NCBI GenBank assembly: GCA_021234535.1 | Contig: CM037832.1 | Span: 11,105,575-11,169,574 of the forward strand | Direction: 5' to 3' | Origin: Stichopus chloronotus | Lineage: Eukaryota > Echinodermata > Holothuroidea > Aspidochirotida > Stichopodidae | Length of the DNA stretch: 64,000 nucleotides | In this document: piece by piece, positions 35,760 to 47,290 of the stretch | Position numbering within the stretch: the first letter of the stretch is position 1 | Layout: each line of letters begins with the position of its first letter | Made by a program: the position numbers and the translations under genes | The notes under the pieces: model-generated | Database searches by the model: none | Told to the model about the DNA's origin: nothing | What the model saw: only the letters and a program-made list of their open reading frames with translations

Positions 35760-36720
35760 ACAAGGTCACCATGTGACACGGTTAAGTGTACAAAGAACAC
35801 GTCTATGAGTAGAACAGAAGATTGTGTGTGTTTTGTATATATCTGGTATATCACATCGTTGTACTCAGTATCAAGTTCGTGTGTATGGGTGGACCAAATA
35901 TGGATGAACTTCATATTTATGTACTTGGCTTTGACACATTTCACTTCAGGGCACTTCATATTGATGTAGTTGATATCTAGGTTGTTTTTTGTCACTAAAT
36001 ATAATTCATATCAATAATATTGATGTACTTCATACCAGGTAGCTCTATACTCCCACTGACATACTTTGCATGATATATTCCAGATGATGGCAGTAAATAT
36101 TGATGTGATTGATATCTAGGTAATCCATGTATGGGTACTTAGTACGGATGTTTTTTTGTTACTGATATAGTTCATATCTCTATACTTGATATTGATGTAC
36201 TTCATACCAGGTAGCTCTATACTCTCACTGACATACTTTGCATTGATATACTCCAGATGATGGCAGTAAATATTGATGTAATTGATATCTAGGTAATCCA
36301 TGTATTGGTACTTAGTACTGATGTTCGTTGTCACTGATATAGTTCATATCTCTATACTTGATTTTGATGCACTTCATACCAGGTACCTACATATTCATAC
36401 TGACATACATTGACATATTCCAGATGATGGCACTAAATATTGATGATGGCACTAAATATTGATACTTACTTGATATCTACAGTAGCAAGTTCATGTATTG
36501 GTACTTTTTGACGGATGCATTGTATATGGTCCTGATGAAGGTACTTAATATAGATGAAGGTACTTAATATGGATGTACTTTATATCAATCTAGTATATTT
36601 ATATGTCATCTTATATGTCTTTCATAGTGAAATACATGGCTATATGTGGAACTAGTGTTCTTCATACAGATGTACTCCATTTGATGTGCTTCCTATTTCA
36701 ATGTACTGTTGAGTTAACCC
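35760..36720. repeat. 172-bp tandem array with degenerate edges
   Basis: In the core (about 35930-36480) TGATG(T/C)ACTTCATACCAGG starts at 36021, 36193 and 36365, giving two steps of exactly 172 bp. The shared word order is GCTCTATACTC, CTGACATACTTTGCA, CCAGATGATGGCAGTAAATA, TTGATATCTAGGTAATCCAT, TTGGTACTTAGTA and ACTGATATAGTTCATATC. Inside each unit the shorter word GATGTACTTCATAT recurs, implying that the 172-bp unit grew from a smaller one. Flanks to about 35760 and 36720 are more degenerate. Minus-strand frames through it read as repeated YIN(M/I)K motifs, an array artefact. Confidence 0.85.
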
Positions 36721-36999
36721 TCTCAGCACTGAGTCAAAAGTGATCAAGTGTTTAAGAAATTTGTTAGTGGCACAAAAGTAACAAATTCATATCATTATGG
36801 CACACATTGCGCATAAGCATTAACAAATAATAACATGGCAAACAGTAACTTTTACATAACATGTACCACTTATCTCACTCACCGCCTCAGTTATCCCAAC
36901 CACCACACTCAATACTGAATGTGTATCTTCCAAAGATGTTGACTGGCTTGTCCTAATTTTGTTACAGTTTTGTTACGTCCAGTGTCATTGTTAGCAACT
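36721..36999. other. Spacer between repeat array and mixed-composition block
   Basis: AT-rich, with no repeats or motif recognised. Confidence 0.4.
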
Positions 37000-37376
37000 A
37001 ATGATTATGAAAAGATCCAAGGGTCCTCCCCTCCCTAGGCTAGTCAAGTTAATTTCAGGGACAACAATGCCCTCTTAGATCGAGATAGTATCTCATGATT
37101 TAGCAGAGACTGTCGAAGATTCTGCAACAGGTCAAATTGCTCGTCGAGCTCGCCGTTGTGAGATGTTTTGCTCCTCTCAAGGTGCTCTGGGAGCCTGTCT
37201 GTTTCCTTTTAATCTTGGCCGTTACTATCGATCGCCTCTTAGAGGAGAAACCTAGGACGTGTCATCTCATGGAAGACTACTTCAGACTGTTGGGATGTCT
37301 TTTCCTCCAGGCTAATATGCACATTACTGTCAAATCAGCTTTAACGGAGAATGCCAAGGTGGTAATTTATTGATTA
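37000..37376. promoter_or_regulatory. Candidate conserved non-coding block
   Basis: The composition is unlike the surrounding intron, including CCCTCTTAGATCGAGATAG, TTGCTCGTCGAGCTCGCCG, TACTATCGATCGCCTCTTAG and AACCTAGGACGTGTCATCTC, and it ends at GTAATTTATTGATTATTTTG. A 78-codon + strand frame (37137-37373) spans part of it and looks mildly protein-like (LLEEKPRTCHLMEDYFRLL), but it has no recognisable domain and no credible splice context. Enhancer-like element or lost exon are the two readings; neither can be settled here. Confidence 0.25.
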
Positions 37377-37764
37377 TTTTGCCATTCAATAGTGTCTCGT
37401 GGGTAACTTTTAAAGGTCTAAAATGGTTGCCTGTTATTTGTTTCTTTGAACCAGTAAGATACAGTTGTTGACTACATCTTGACTGGTTTTCCTCTCTCTC
37501 TCTAGATCAGATCCGTAAGTGGAGATAAACAATGGGTTCGGTGTCCAATGTTCTTGTGAAGAAAGTATTGATTCCAACAAACCAAAGCTGTCTCCTTGCA
37601 ATAACTGCACATTGATTTACTTTGTCATATCTTCGATAAAAAGTGCCTAAAACAGGAGATGAGATCAGGTATCCAGCTATCTACATATTGTTGACTAATT
37701 GGGTAATCTTCCAGATGCCTAAAAGTAACTTGCCTATCTTATCTTCGACTAGATTAGTTCTTAC
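37377..37764. other. Intronic, nothing recognisable
   Basis: Spacer between the mixed block and the next tandem array, with a CT microsatellite near 37490-37503. Confidence 0.4.
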
Positions 37765-38500
37765 TCTGGACTATTACTCTGATCATTTGGACTATCAAAT
37801 AGTCTGCACTTATTTCCTAAGTAGCATGGACTACCACATATTATAGGCTGGATGTGGACTGTCCACCCAGTTATAATAGCTGTGTAATCTGAAATTCTGA
37901 ACTAAACCACATATTTTATGCTAACCATATAGTATACATTTACCACATAGTTTGGATGGTCCACACAGTTTTGGCAGTCCACAGGCTGAATTTACCACAT
38001 GGTATAGACTATTCACATAATTTGGACGAAACCACGTTGTAAGGACTAACCACATATTTTGGACTAAACCATGTTGTATGGACTAACCACAGAACTAAAT
38101 CACATTGTATGGACTAACCACATTGCTTTGATTATCCACATAGTCTGGACTAATTACATAGTCTGAACTATGTACATAATATAGATTAACCATCATTTGG
38201 ACTGTCCACACAGTTTGGACTACTCACATAATATCAACTTTCCAATTTATTTGCACTATCTAAGAATTGGGACTGAATACACAATCTGGACTAACCATAG
38301 TCTGGATCAGCTACAGCATCTGAACTATCCATATAGTATTCACTAACCACATAGTATATGCAAACCACATAGTTTGTACTGTTGTCATACTTTGGTTTAA
38401 TCACATAGTCTGGACTTAAACATAACGTCTGATTTACCACATAGTATTAGTCTGGATTAAAAACATAGTTTGAACAAGCCACATACTGTGGAATAACAAC
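37765..38500 (+). repeat. ~21-bp degenerate minisatellite
   Basis: About 735 bp built from the short unit GGACTAACCACATAGTnT with heavy divergence. Clear examples are ACCACATAGTTTGGA, GGACTAACCACATATTTTGG, TATGGACTAACCACA, CCACATAGTCTGGACTA and ACTAACCACATAGTATA. Around 35 units are estimated from length and spacing. Base substitutions are spread throughout with little homogenisation, so the array is old. Not coding. Confidence 0.85.
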
Positions 38501-40129
38501 ATAGAGCGATAGTTTGAGAGTTGTTGTGCCAGACAATAATTTAGTGCCCACATCATCATCATTGTTTTCTTTTATGGAATTCTGCCTGCACTTTGTGTTC
38601 AAGTTTTTAGAAGTAATATGATGTCCCAAAACGTGAAGATGATTTTATTCACATATGTGTTTCACATAGATTTTTCTACTACATGCAAGGCACGACGAAG
38701 ACGTTGCTATGGATTTCAGACATCAGCTTGGATTAATTATGTTATGTCAACAGTCCATGAACAGTTTACTCGCTTGAGTTATGAATTACGATTTATCTAG
38801 GTTACTTCAAAATCAAAGGCTTTGTATTTTTAGTGGTATTAAAGAGGTCAAGAAAAAAACACATTTTTTTTCCCCTTGTTATTAATTACACTTGTGGTTA
38901 TATCAGAAATGTAATGTTTGCTGATGGTAATTTCTCTTTTGATTCTGTAGGCTTATCTGTTAGGTGATGTCTGCTTCTTCATTTAGATATAGCAAAATCC
39001 CTCATGATCATAATAATTGATCTGGTTCATTGTGCGACTTTCTTTTTCAATTTACTTTTTCCTTTGCTAGTACAGCTTCCCAGTTTCAGGAAATTACCTT
39101 TTATTCCCAGAGGCTCCTTTTGTTGCTCTTATGATTTGATCTGTGCTCAGGATGTGTTTCCACGGCCACCGTGGCATTTTCTGGTTGCTATGAGGAAGGT
39201 CCCTTAAGGATTCAACAGGAGGGCAGAAAAAGGTCCTGAAACTTACAGTTCTGACAGGATCTTGACAAGTCCACACCGCATTGTGAAATGACATTCCTTT
39301 GTAAAGTGATGGGTCACATCTATGGTGTCTTGTTATCTATAAATATTTTAGAAGCTTTTACCACTCTGAGGGGAAACCATCAGAGAAAGCTGTAGGACAA
39401 AATTTGGTTCTAAATGTGGGTTAATTTTTCTTCTCAATTTGAGCCAATCTCTTGGTCTGTTGCTTGCATGTAAACTATTTTGGCTCATTTCCAAGCAGTT
39501 TGCATCATTTGCCAATCATTACCACAAGGAAGTCAGCCATTGTGTGACTTCGAAAAACATTTACATCAATTTTGGTCTTAAAGGATCACATGCTTGTATA
39601 AATACTGTAAAGATCAGCTTTGATTTAAATCAACTTTGAGTTTCCTTGATGTTTGGAAATTCTGCAGTAACTAATTTTTTAATAAGATGTTTTCTTCATC
39701 TTTAAGAGTTCTTTGGATGCTTGAAAGGATAACTTTTCAAATTTCTTTGCATTATTTCCACCAAATATGTTAGCCAGTGGCCACTCCTTTCAGCCGTTGC
39801 TAGATCGCAGAATTTCATCAGAGCTCACCGCATTTTGGGGTACACTGTACACCTTTTCTTTCACAAATTCCTTTGGTCATTACTCTAAGTTTCAAGGAAT
39901 ATATTCCATACCTTAACATGAGTATCCAAACAAACAGACTGACCCCAAGGATTGTGATGATGCGTGTAGATGAGTAGTATTTGGTTTGGATGCATGGAAG
40001 ATTCATCTTCAGCAGATGATCTTAGGGGAGATGAGATGATGAATGGTCTGACCTTTAAGCAAAGTACCAGCAGATTGTCCTGCTTCCAACTCATCAAGCA
40101 GATATGTTTCAGGGTTAAACTTACCTCGA
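38501..40129. other. Intronic, nothing recognisable
   Basis: Short frames only, with overlapping frames on both strands around 39820-40170. CCACGGCCACCGTGG near 39159 is a small palindrome. No repeat unit. Confidence 0.4.
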
Positions 40130-40310
40130 ACCAAACTTCTAATTATTACCGTGGCAACACCACGTAGCATGGCTGCCACTGCTTCTGTTGTCTTTAGCTA
40201 ATCAGTCGCAACGGATGCAGTTGGCTCTGTCACTGGGAGAGTGGTAATTGTCCCTCGGACGTACTCAATAGGAAATGTCCTTAATTGGAATTACTGTCTC
40301 CAAGGTTGGT
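40130..40310. promoter_or_regulatory. Candidate conserved non-coding block
   Basis: A cluster of homeodomain-type and mixed GC words: TTCTAATTATTACCGTGGCA, TTAGCTAATCAGTCGCAACG, GTGGTAATTGTCCCTCGGAC and CTTAATTGGAATTACTG. The density of ATTA/TAAT cores flanked by GC-richer sequence stands out from the neighbouring intron. Function is inference only. Confidence 0.28.
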
Positions 40311-41657
40311 GATGTGACCAGAATAGAAAGACAAATGGGAATAGATCCACACGTACTGTACCTTGCTTTTAATATGAGATACCGAAAGTTAAAGGAACAC
40401 AATGACAGGCAATTTACATACGAACATGTGAATGTATCAGCCCTCTGATGCAGAGCTAGAGGCTGTTAAAAGATCGGACAAACATGGTGACATGATTAAT
40501 GTCATTACTACAATTGGATCTTTCCATGGACGATGCACAGGAACATGATGTTTGGTTCATCTTGAATATAAAGGTATTTAGGAGTTGCTAACATATTTAA
40601 TGAGAAGATTGTAAAATTTGTGTGATATTGATTGGCAAGTACAAAGTGCTTTGAATGAGCCAGCATTTGTAAAACATAAAGTATGGAATCTATGTTCAAA
40701 GGGTGCATGACATGCCTCTAGAAAAGAGCACCCTTCATTCAGAGGCTGCAAAGTAAAACCCTAAGCGAAAAACTGTGGTCTTTTGTTTATATCTTTTATC
40801 TTTTGTTTATATCTTTTTTGAGATAAGACTTTTCAGAGTTTCAGAAAAATGCAAAACTGATGATGTCCAGAGTTGCACAGTGTCACTATTTCTTTTGTTA
40901 AGCTCATATATTTTGCCTTTTACTTACTTACTGAGTTTCACACTTGTAAGTGATATCGATATTTTTGAAGAAGAAAATACATGCTTCCAAAATTAAATAC
41001 TCCGGGCATATAAAATTCTCAAATGTCCTTGAAATAAAGGAAAAGTAAACAAAGGATTAATGTAAGACATATCACAGGACATATCATATAATATCTCTTG
41101 ACGTCACAAATTTGCATACTCAGGCAATGTTTATTTATGATACAGCTGTGAGACACTAATTTGCCTGTGAATTGGTCAATCTTCGACAAATTTTGATGGA
41201 ATCTGTGGCTAGTTTTAATATTTTCAATGCTGAATGCACCCAATACTCCAAAATGTAGTTTTCATTTCACACGACCTTTAATGGGTATATAGGTAAAGAA
41301 CAGACATGATCTGGACAACTTATTACAGTGTAGGTTCAACAAGTTTCACTTCAATCACGTAATATATTAATGGCATACATTGTTAGCAGTAGAATATTCT
41401 AGTCATGTCTTATATTTGCTGGAAAAAATATAATTTCATGTTGCCTGTGACAAACTTTGTTAAACTAAACAATGCATACTTCAGATGTTTGTGATATCTT
41501 TCAAGAGTGCAGATAAAATTGCCTGTACCATTTTTCTTTGAAATATAAACTTTAAAATGCTGTAATTTGTCCTGATAACCCACTTTAATGTTACCAGGTG
41601 TGTTGCGAAAGCGGACCTCTTTGGATTGTTGGCATTGAAATCGTTTAATTTAATTGT
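40311..41657. other. Intronic, nothing recognisable
   Basis: Includes a short local duplication of TCTTTTGTTTATATC near 40779-40817. No gene. Confidence 0.4.
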
Positions 41658-41930
41658 TCATAGATGGGTTTGCTTTGCGACAAGGAGATGGCTCCTTACG
41701 AATTTTTTTGTTTTTAATTTAAGATTTTCAAGTACCCCTTTATTGTTTTTTTGTGGAGATTTTATATCCCCTCTGTTATAATTAGCAAATCTGCTAGTTC
41801 CATTAGGGTCTCTTATAGTTTTTTTATTTTCTTGATAAATTTCATAATAATGCCAGCCTTTTTGTAATTTCCACCAAGGATCCTTTTTGACATCTCCTGG
41901 GAACTTTAAAGTTCTGACTTTGCCACCCAT
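41658..41930 (-). other. Unidentified lysine-rich antisense ORF
   Basis: This 90-codon minus-strand frame starts MGGKVRTLKFPGDVKK, continues DPWWKLQKGWHYYEIYQEN and ends VAKQTHL. The frame stays open a further nine or so codons upstream of the Met (…VLKFPDL). It has 16 Lys in 90 residues, with Trp/Tyr clusters, and its composition resembles a real soluble protein more than most intronic frames here. A possible acceptor (TTTCCAG) lies just upstream. I do not recognise a family. A decayed retroelement or retrocopy fragment is possible but unproven, and chance remains the default. Confidence 0.15.
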
Positions 41931-41957
41931 CAGATCTGGAAATTTTAATACTTGCTG

Positions 41958-44900
41958 TTAATGTTGAATTATTACAGAAGCGGGGAAATGACTGTAATAA
42001 CTTAACAAGCAGAGTTTATAATTAATAAAAGTCTTGTGGGATTTTGGCATGAAACACTTCTACCGTTCCAATGCATCACCGATCAATTAGAAGCAACAAT
42101 CGTATGCTGTAAAAATTTATAAATCATGACTGGAAGTGACTTTTGTGGGTCTGACATTGTAAGAAATTTGGGTTTCTGTCCAATAGGCATGGTGTTAGAA
42201 TCTGTCCATTTTACATTACACAGAGGTGTTGATGTAAAGTTTTTGTTTTGAAAATTGTGTAGTATAGTTAATGATAAAAACAGCAGTTTCTTTTTTTCTC
42301 TCTCTCGCTCTTTAATTGTAAACTTCATAAAGTAGTTTTAGCCACCGGTATGATATTAAATTTAAAGACCATTTGACGAACATGACATCATCGCATGAGG
42401 GCTGTGCTCGAGTAGGATGTCAAGGTGGATTTTTATGGACTGTTGAAACAATGTAGAGTGAGCTAACTGACATACATTTCAGATGGGTCACATCATTTGA
42501 CGCATCACTATGGAAGTAATCTTAACGTAGGACAAATAGGTGATAGAAATACTTAAAGGGATTCACCAGTAAAGAAAAACTACAATTTAGTAACATTGGA
42601 AAGCTGTTTTCTCTGGTAAAAACCGTTCGTGAATGGCACGTTCTGTATGGAAGTTTTGGATGTTTTAACAATTTCGTTTTCACAATGGTGCTTTGCAATG
42701 TGGGAAAATCTGTGATGTCATCTACCAACCACACTAAATGAATATCCTTTGCATTTAATTATATACTTAAATGCCTTTAAAAGAAACGATAAATAATGAG
42801 GGATGGTACATTGCAAGTGATGACAAGTCTTTATTTCCACAACATTTTAAGGTGTATCTACCATAAACCCATCTAGTTTCTCACTGTTTGCACTTCAATT
42901 TCAAACAGCAAAAATCTTTTGTATTAATTTGTTGGTATTATGTAGCATTTATAATGTTGAGGGGATTAGAAATCTTTCTAAACCAAATCTGTCTTTCTTT
43001 AAACATCAATGTCTTGGGTTATGCAGAAGATATCGGGGGTCACATCTGAAGTGCCGGGAGGGAAAAAAAACTTTCTCTTCCATTTAACATTCCCTTCAGT
43101 GTCACACGTGCTTGTTAAGTAAAGAAAGATTACTTGGGTTGTGAGAAAGGTGGCACTATCCCTGTCTGTGCCTTCTCATACTAAATGAGCCAAAAAAATG
43201 CATCCTAGCAAACTTATGAGTACAATCTAAGATAAGGACTAATGTTCTGAAAAATGTATCCCTCAGTCCACAAGCAACACAGATCTGAATTTTTCTTAAA
43301 AAGTGGCACTTTCACGTTTGGCTCGCCTTTTTTCAATGGACAGAATTTCGTCTTTAAAATTTTCGTCTGTCTTGGTCAGCGTTCAAGTTCTGATCTTCAG
43401 GTAATGATTGTTTGTGGAAAATTTCAAAGAGCACTGCTGAAAAAGATCATGCCAAGGCATTTTCACCACTACCTACATACCAGCCTCCTTAAATTGCATG
43501 TCTAATAGGCTTGGGTGATTACTCTCCGTCTAAATACGCAATGATTCTTAATCTACTCTCGACCACTACGTGGTATTTTGTCATTTCAATGATGCCATAA
43601 CTATCACCTACACATATGTGGCGTAATGTTTTGAGTAGGAATTATCATAGAGACAATGTAGGGCCATGAACAGTGTTGGCGGGTTAGAATTGTGCTTCTG
43701 ACTAACAATATACGTTGTCAGAGGTCGGCTGGACCAAATTGGAAAATGAGAAGTTTGGAGAATGAGAAGTTTGCCCTGCTAGATTTTGTCATTTAAATTT
43801 TTCTTAATTTGCAATAGAACATTAAATTCAAACTGTTAAGGTAGCAAAAGTTATCACCATGAGTGTATCTTTTTCTTTCATAGTGTTAGAAATTCCGAGG
43901 AAATTGGAGTTGAATCGTGACTCCCAGCTGGGACTCGAGTAACCTGCGCAAACCTAATATCTACGTAAATGATTCGCCGTTCTTTTTTACTCGTACAATA
44001 TCATTCATCACACAGTCCTTAGTAGCATGATCTGTACCATAGAATTACACATACAACTGGTACTGTAATTCCAGTGAGTGCTAGCAAGCATATGGAAGGA
44101 CATTATTTGGTGCTCAAAGATGAGGCAAATATTCCTGACTGTTTTGTTTTGTAAATTAATCACCAATCCTATATCATGCAAGATATTTGCCTTTTTCTGG
44201 AAGACGGTTGTCTGTAGAGGTTGTGTTCTCGTTGCTGCATCCGTTATGTGATCCGACATGTGATCCGTTTTACTGGACGGCAACACCATTAATGAATACC
44301 CTTCCAAGAAAACGTCTCAAGACCTAGATGTTGAATTTACGCCAATGTTCGTCACTTAACTGGTGATTCTATTTTCGAACATTAATTGTTATGCTCTGCA
44401 TTCCTTTAGTAGAATTTGAGTAGGAAGCTACATCACTGCAACTTGCTCACCAAATTTTGGAATATGTTCCTCTGAATCAGCAGGAAAGCTGTAAGTTTAT
44501 GAGAGTCTGAAGTGTCTTCATATTTAATCAAAATGGAATAAACTGCAACACTTTTTGATTTGATTCAGAGTGGCAAATTTTTCCTTGTGAAATTTACCGG
44601 CCCCATTTTTAAGTGTGTTAAGAGTGGAATCCTGGTAGCCTCTGGCCAATTAAAGTTTCTGTCTTCTGTCCTTCCAAGAAAAAAGTCATCCTTTTGTCGT
44701 AGGATATCAAGACATGAAAAATTTAGCCCCTGCAGACAACTATCACAACTCTGAAGAGAGAGAAAGCTGTTTTATTTGTCACCCTTTGTCACGTTTATAT
44801 AATACTTATATTAACTCTGGGAATTACAGATGTATTATGCATCAAAGTTTCTTTGTGGGATTTTCTCTTTTTTGGAGGGGAGGCAGGAGGATGAGGAAAG

Positions 44901-46077
44901 AGTGAAAGACATTAAAACAAAACTTTTTATTCTGTTTTTGTGTTCGTATACAAGTGAAAAAAGATTTGTAGAACAAAGAAAATGTCAGGAAATACTAGTA
45001 TATTTTTTCTATCCAATTTTTGCATATGTCATTATTTTTTTTTCTCCCATTCTCGATGTTCATTATGTTCTCTTTGCTCAGAACTAGCTCACACTTTTCA
45101 GATTTATCTACTGAATCGCAATCATTTTCTTGAACTGCCGCTTCAGTTTGACAGATTGAATTAGTGGTTCATACAGAAAACAGCTGTTTACTTAGAAGTG
45201 AACGATTCTGAAGTTGGAGTTCAATACGAGTTGCACTGTTCAACTCCTAACCTATGAATCACCTAGGGCTGATTGCACTGAAAAATGTAGTTCTTGCAAT
45301 ATCAACGAGCTGGCTGGACTCACAGATAGGTGTTCGTCAAACGTGAGGAAGGATCGCCATTCGTTAGGAAAAACAGTTACGATGATCTTGCAGGTGTTAT
45401 GGTAATAAGTAGAAATTGGTCTGTTTTTGATACCAAAAGGCTTAAATGTGTGTTTTTTTTAAGATGTTTTAATGTTTGTTTGTGGATTTCTTGGAAAGAT
45501 TTGATGAACTGCAAGTTAAAAGTTAAAACTTACTCATCATTCTTTGCATATCTTATGAAGATACAGTGTCAAAGTAAACTTGGGCACTGGTTGTTATCTT
45601 CCAGAAAACTGTAACGGAGGTTAAACTTATTGAAAAGGAAACAAATTTGATTCGGGTGTGTGAAAAGCTTTTCACTGAAAACATGCTGTTAGGTGTACAG
45701 GGATTTAAAAATGTTGAAGGACGTACAATAATGGAGCATCTTTGCCAGTCTTTTTTAGTACATTTTGAATGCCTTGTATACACAGGAATAAGGCCAAACG
45801 AGAAACTGAGCCTGGAGATAGTCCAAGTCATGCATATACAAGCATAAATTCATCCAGTTGGAGTTGAACATGAGATATGTGCTATTAAAGTGAAAGAGGC
45901 CTTGGTTAAGGAGGAAAGTTTGGAAGTCTAGATAGTGTGACAATGTTGCTGCATAAACCAATGCATGTTTGCAGAGGACAGAGATAGTCTGAGTGAAGTA
46001 TTGCATACCCAGAGGGATATAGATACATAAATGTTTCACACTAAACGGTCAGATAACCAGGCCAAGAAGTGTTAAGA
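41958..46077. other. Intronic, nothing recognisable
   Basis: Only short frames without motifs (the longest, 44008-44307 minus, 99 codons). A CpG-containing block near 43900-43990 is a weak regulatory candidate. Confidence 0.4.
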
Positions 46078-46092
46078 GGGGGGGGGGGGGGG
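46078..46092 (+). repeat. G15 homopolymer
   Basis: Fifteen consecutive G. It could form a G-quadruplex and is a likely sequencing-error hotspot. Confidence 0.95.
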
Positions 46093-46959
46093 ATAATAGG
46101 AGCTAGAAAAAGGTAGCTTGACTTAACAAAAATATCTGTGCAGATAGTAAAGCCAGTAATCTAAATATTGATTTTTGTCTGTTCTGTTACAACAGTAAAT
46201 TGTGTTTCTTACCTGCCACCACACAACTGCTGCACTCTGATTCTGCTGTACTGTGTGGCCACAGTTTTAATACAATGTAGAGATTGTTTAGACAAGCAAT
46301 TGCCACAGAAGAGCATTATATATTGGGTCTGTACAATCTTTGCTACTTATGCAGTGACAATTTCAGTTGTGAACTTGATTGAATTCAAGTCTGAATCAAG
46401 TTTGGATCATTTCCTACTGTAAACTTTTTTTTTCAAGTTCTGTTGAGGAAAGTTTTTTTTCACTTTCTGTTGTAAACTGTTTATGGTGGTTTAGAAGTTT
46501 CAGAGTTCTGCTTATTTCCACAAAGTAGTAAATGTATGAAATTGTTGATACTTACAAATGGCAGAGTGGTTTTTCCTGTGATATGTGGTTATTTTCTCTG
46601 AATTAGTTGAATTATACCAATATTGAATTATTCCATTCTGGAGAAAATTGTAAATTTTGTAGTATAGGTGTTTGTGAGCATTCTGTATAGGAAATGATCA
46701 AACAGTAATAAGGTACATGCATAGCTGATTAATTGCTTACACCCGTCTTGGTAATGTGCCTCAAAAAGTGTCCCATCACGAAAGTGCAGAAACTGATTAT
46801 TCAATACACTGTTCACTTTTGCAAATCTATATGCAATGTTATAATGGCATGTTGGGCATATGTGTGATGGCAGCTCCCAATCATTGAGATACATGCATCT
46901 TTTGGTTGGATCTAGAATAAACCTCACAGTGTATTGAAGCATTTTACTGAATCATGTCC
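46093..46959. other. Intronic, nothing recognisable
   Basis: AT-rich with short frames only (the 104-codon minus-strand frame at 46628-46942 has no motif). Confidence 0.4.
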
Positions 46960-47290
46960 TTGCATCATTCACCATAATGACGACCCCAAGATAGTGATGA
47001 ATCATTTATGGGATGTCGCTACCAAGGATACGAAATCCCGACACGAGAGACGAAAGCGAAGAATCTTTTGCCTCTCAACGAGTGTTCTACCTGTGTACGG
47101 AGAGCCGTCTCGTATAATCAGGCAGATAAGCCGCTGCCACAGGTAATCACCAGCGTCTGAGAAATCATTCGTAAAATCGACAAATTTACTGCCAACTTTT
47201 AACTCCCTTGCCTCGGCGAAGCATTTTCATGGTTACTGCATTTTTCTCCACGGGGGGCGGTTTCACTGCGAGGACTTAGAGAGGAGGGCT
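46960..47290. promoter_or_regulatory. CpG-containing mixed-composition block
   Basis: Unusually CpG-rich for this intron: CCCGACACGAGAGACGAAAG, GAGCCGTCTCGTATAATCAG, AAGCCGCTGCCACAGGTAAT, AAATCATTCGTAAAATCGAC and CCACGGGGGGCGGTTTCACT. A short + frame (46934-47146) ends at a donor-like CACAG|GTAATC, but nothing in it matches a known domain and the WDR89 frame does not need another exon. Candidate enhancer or alternative/nested exon; low certainty. Confidence 0.25.

Noticed and set aside
35753..36334. Antisense frames with repeated YIN(M/I)K peptides
   Set aside because: They follow exactly from the 172-bp and shorter tandem repeat; no evidence of a protein.
37765..38500. CRISPR-like array
   Set aside because: Units are degenerate with no spacer/repeat distinction, and the context is a eukaryotic intron; it is a minisatellite.
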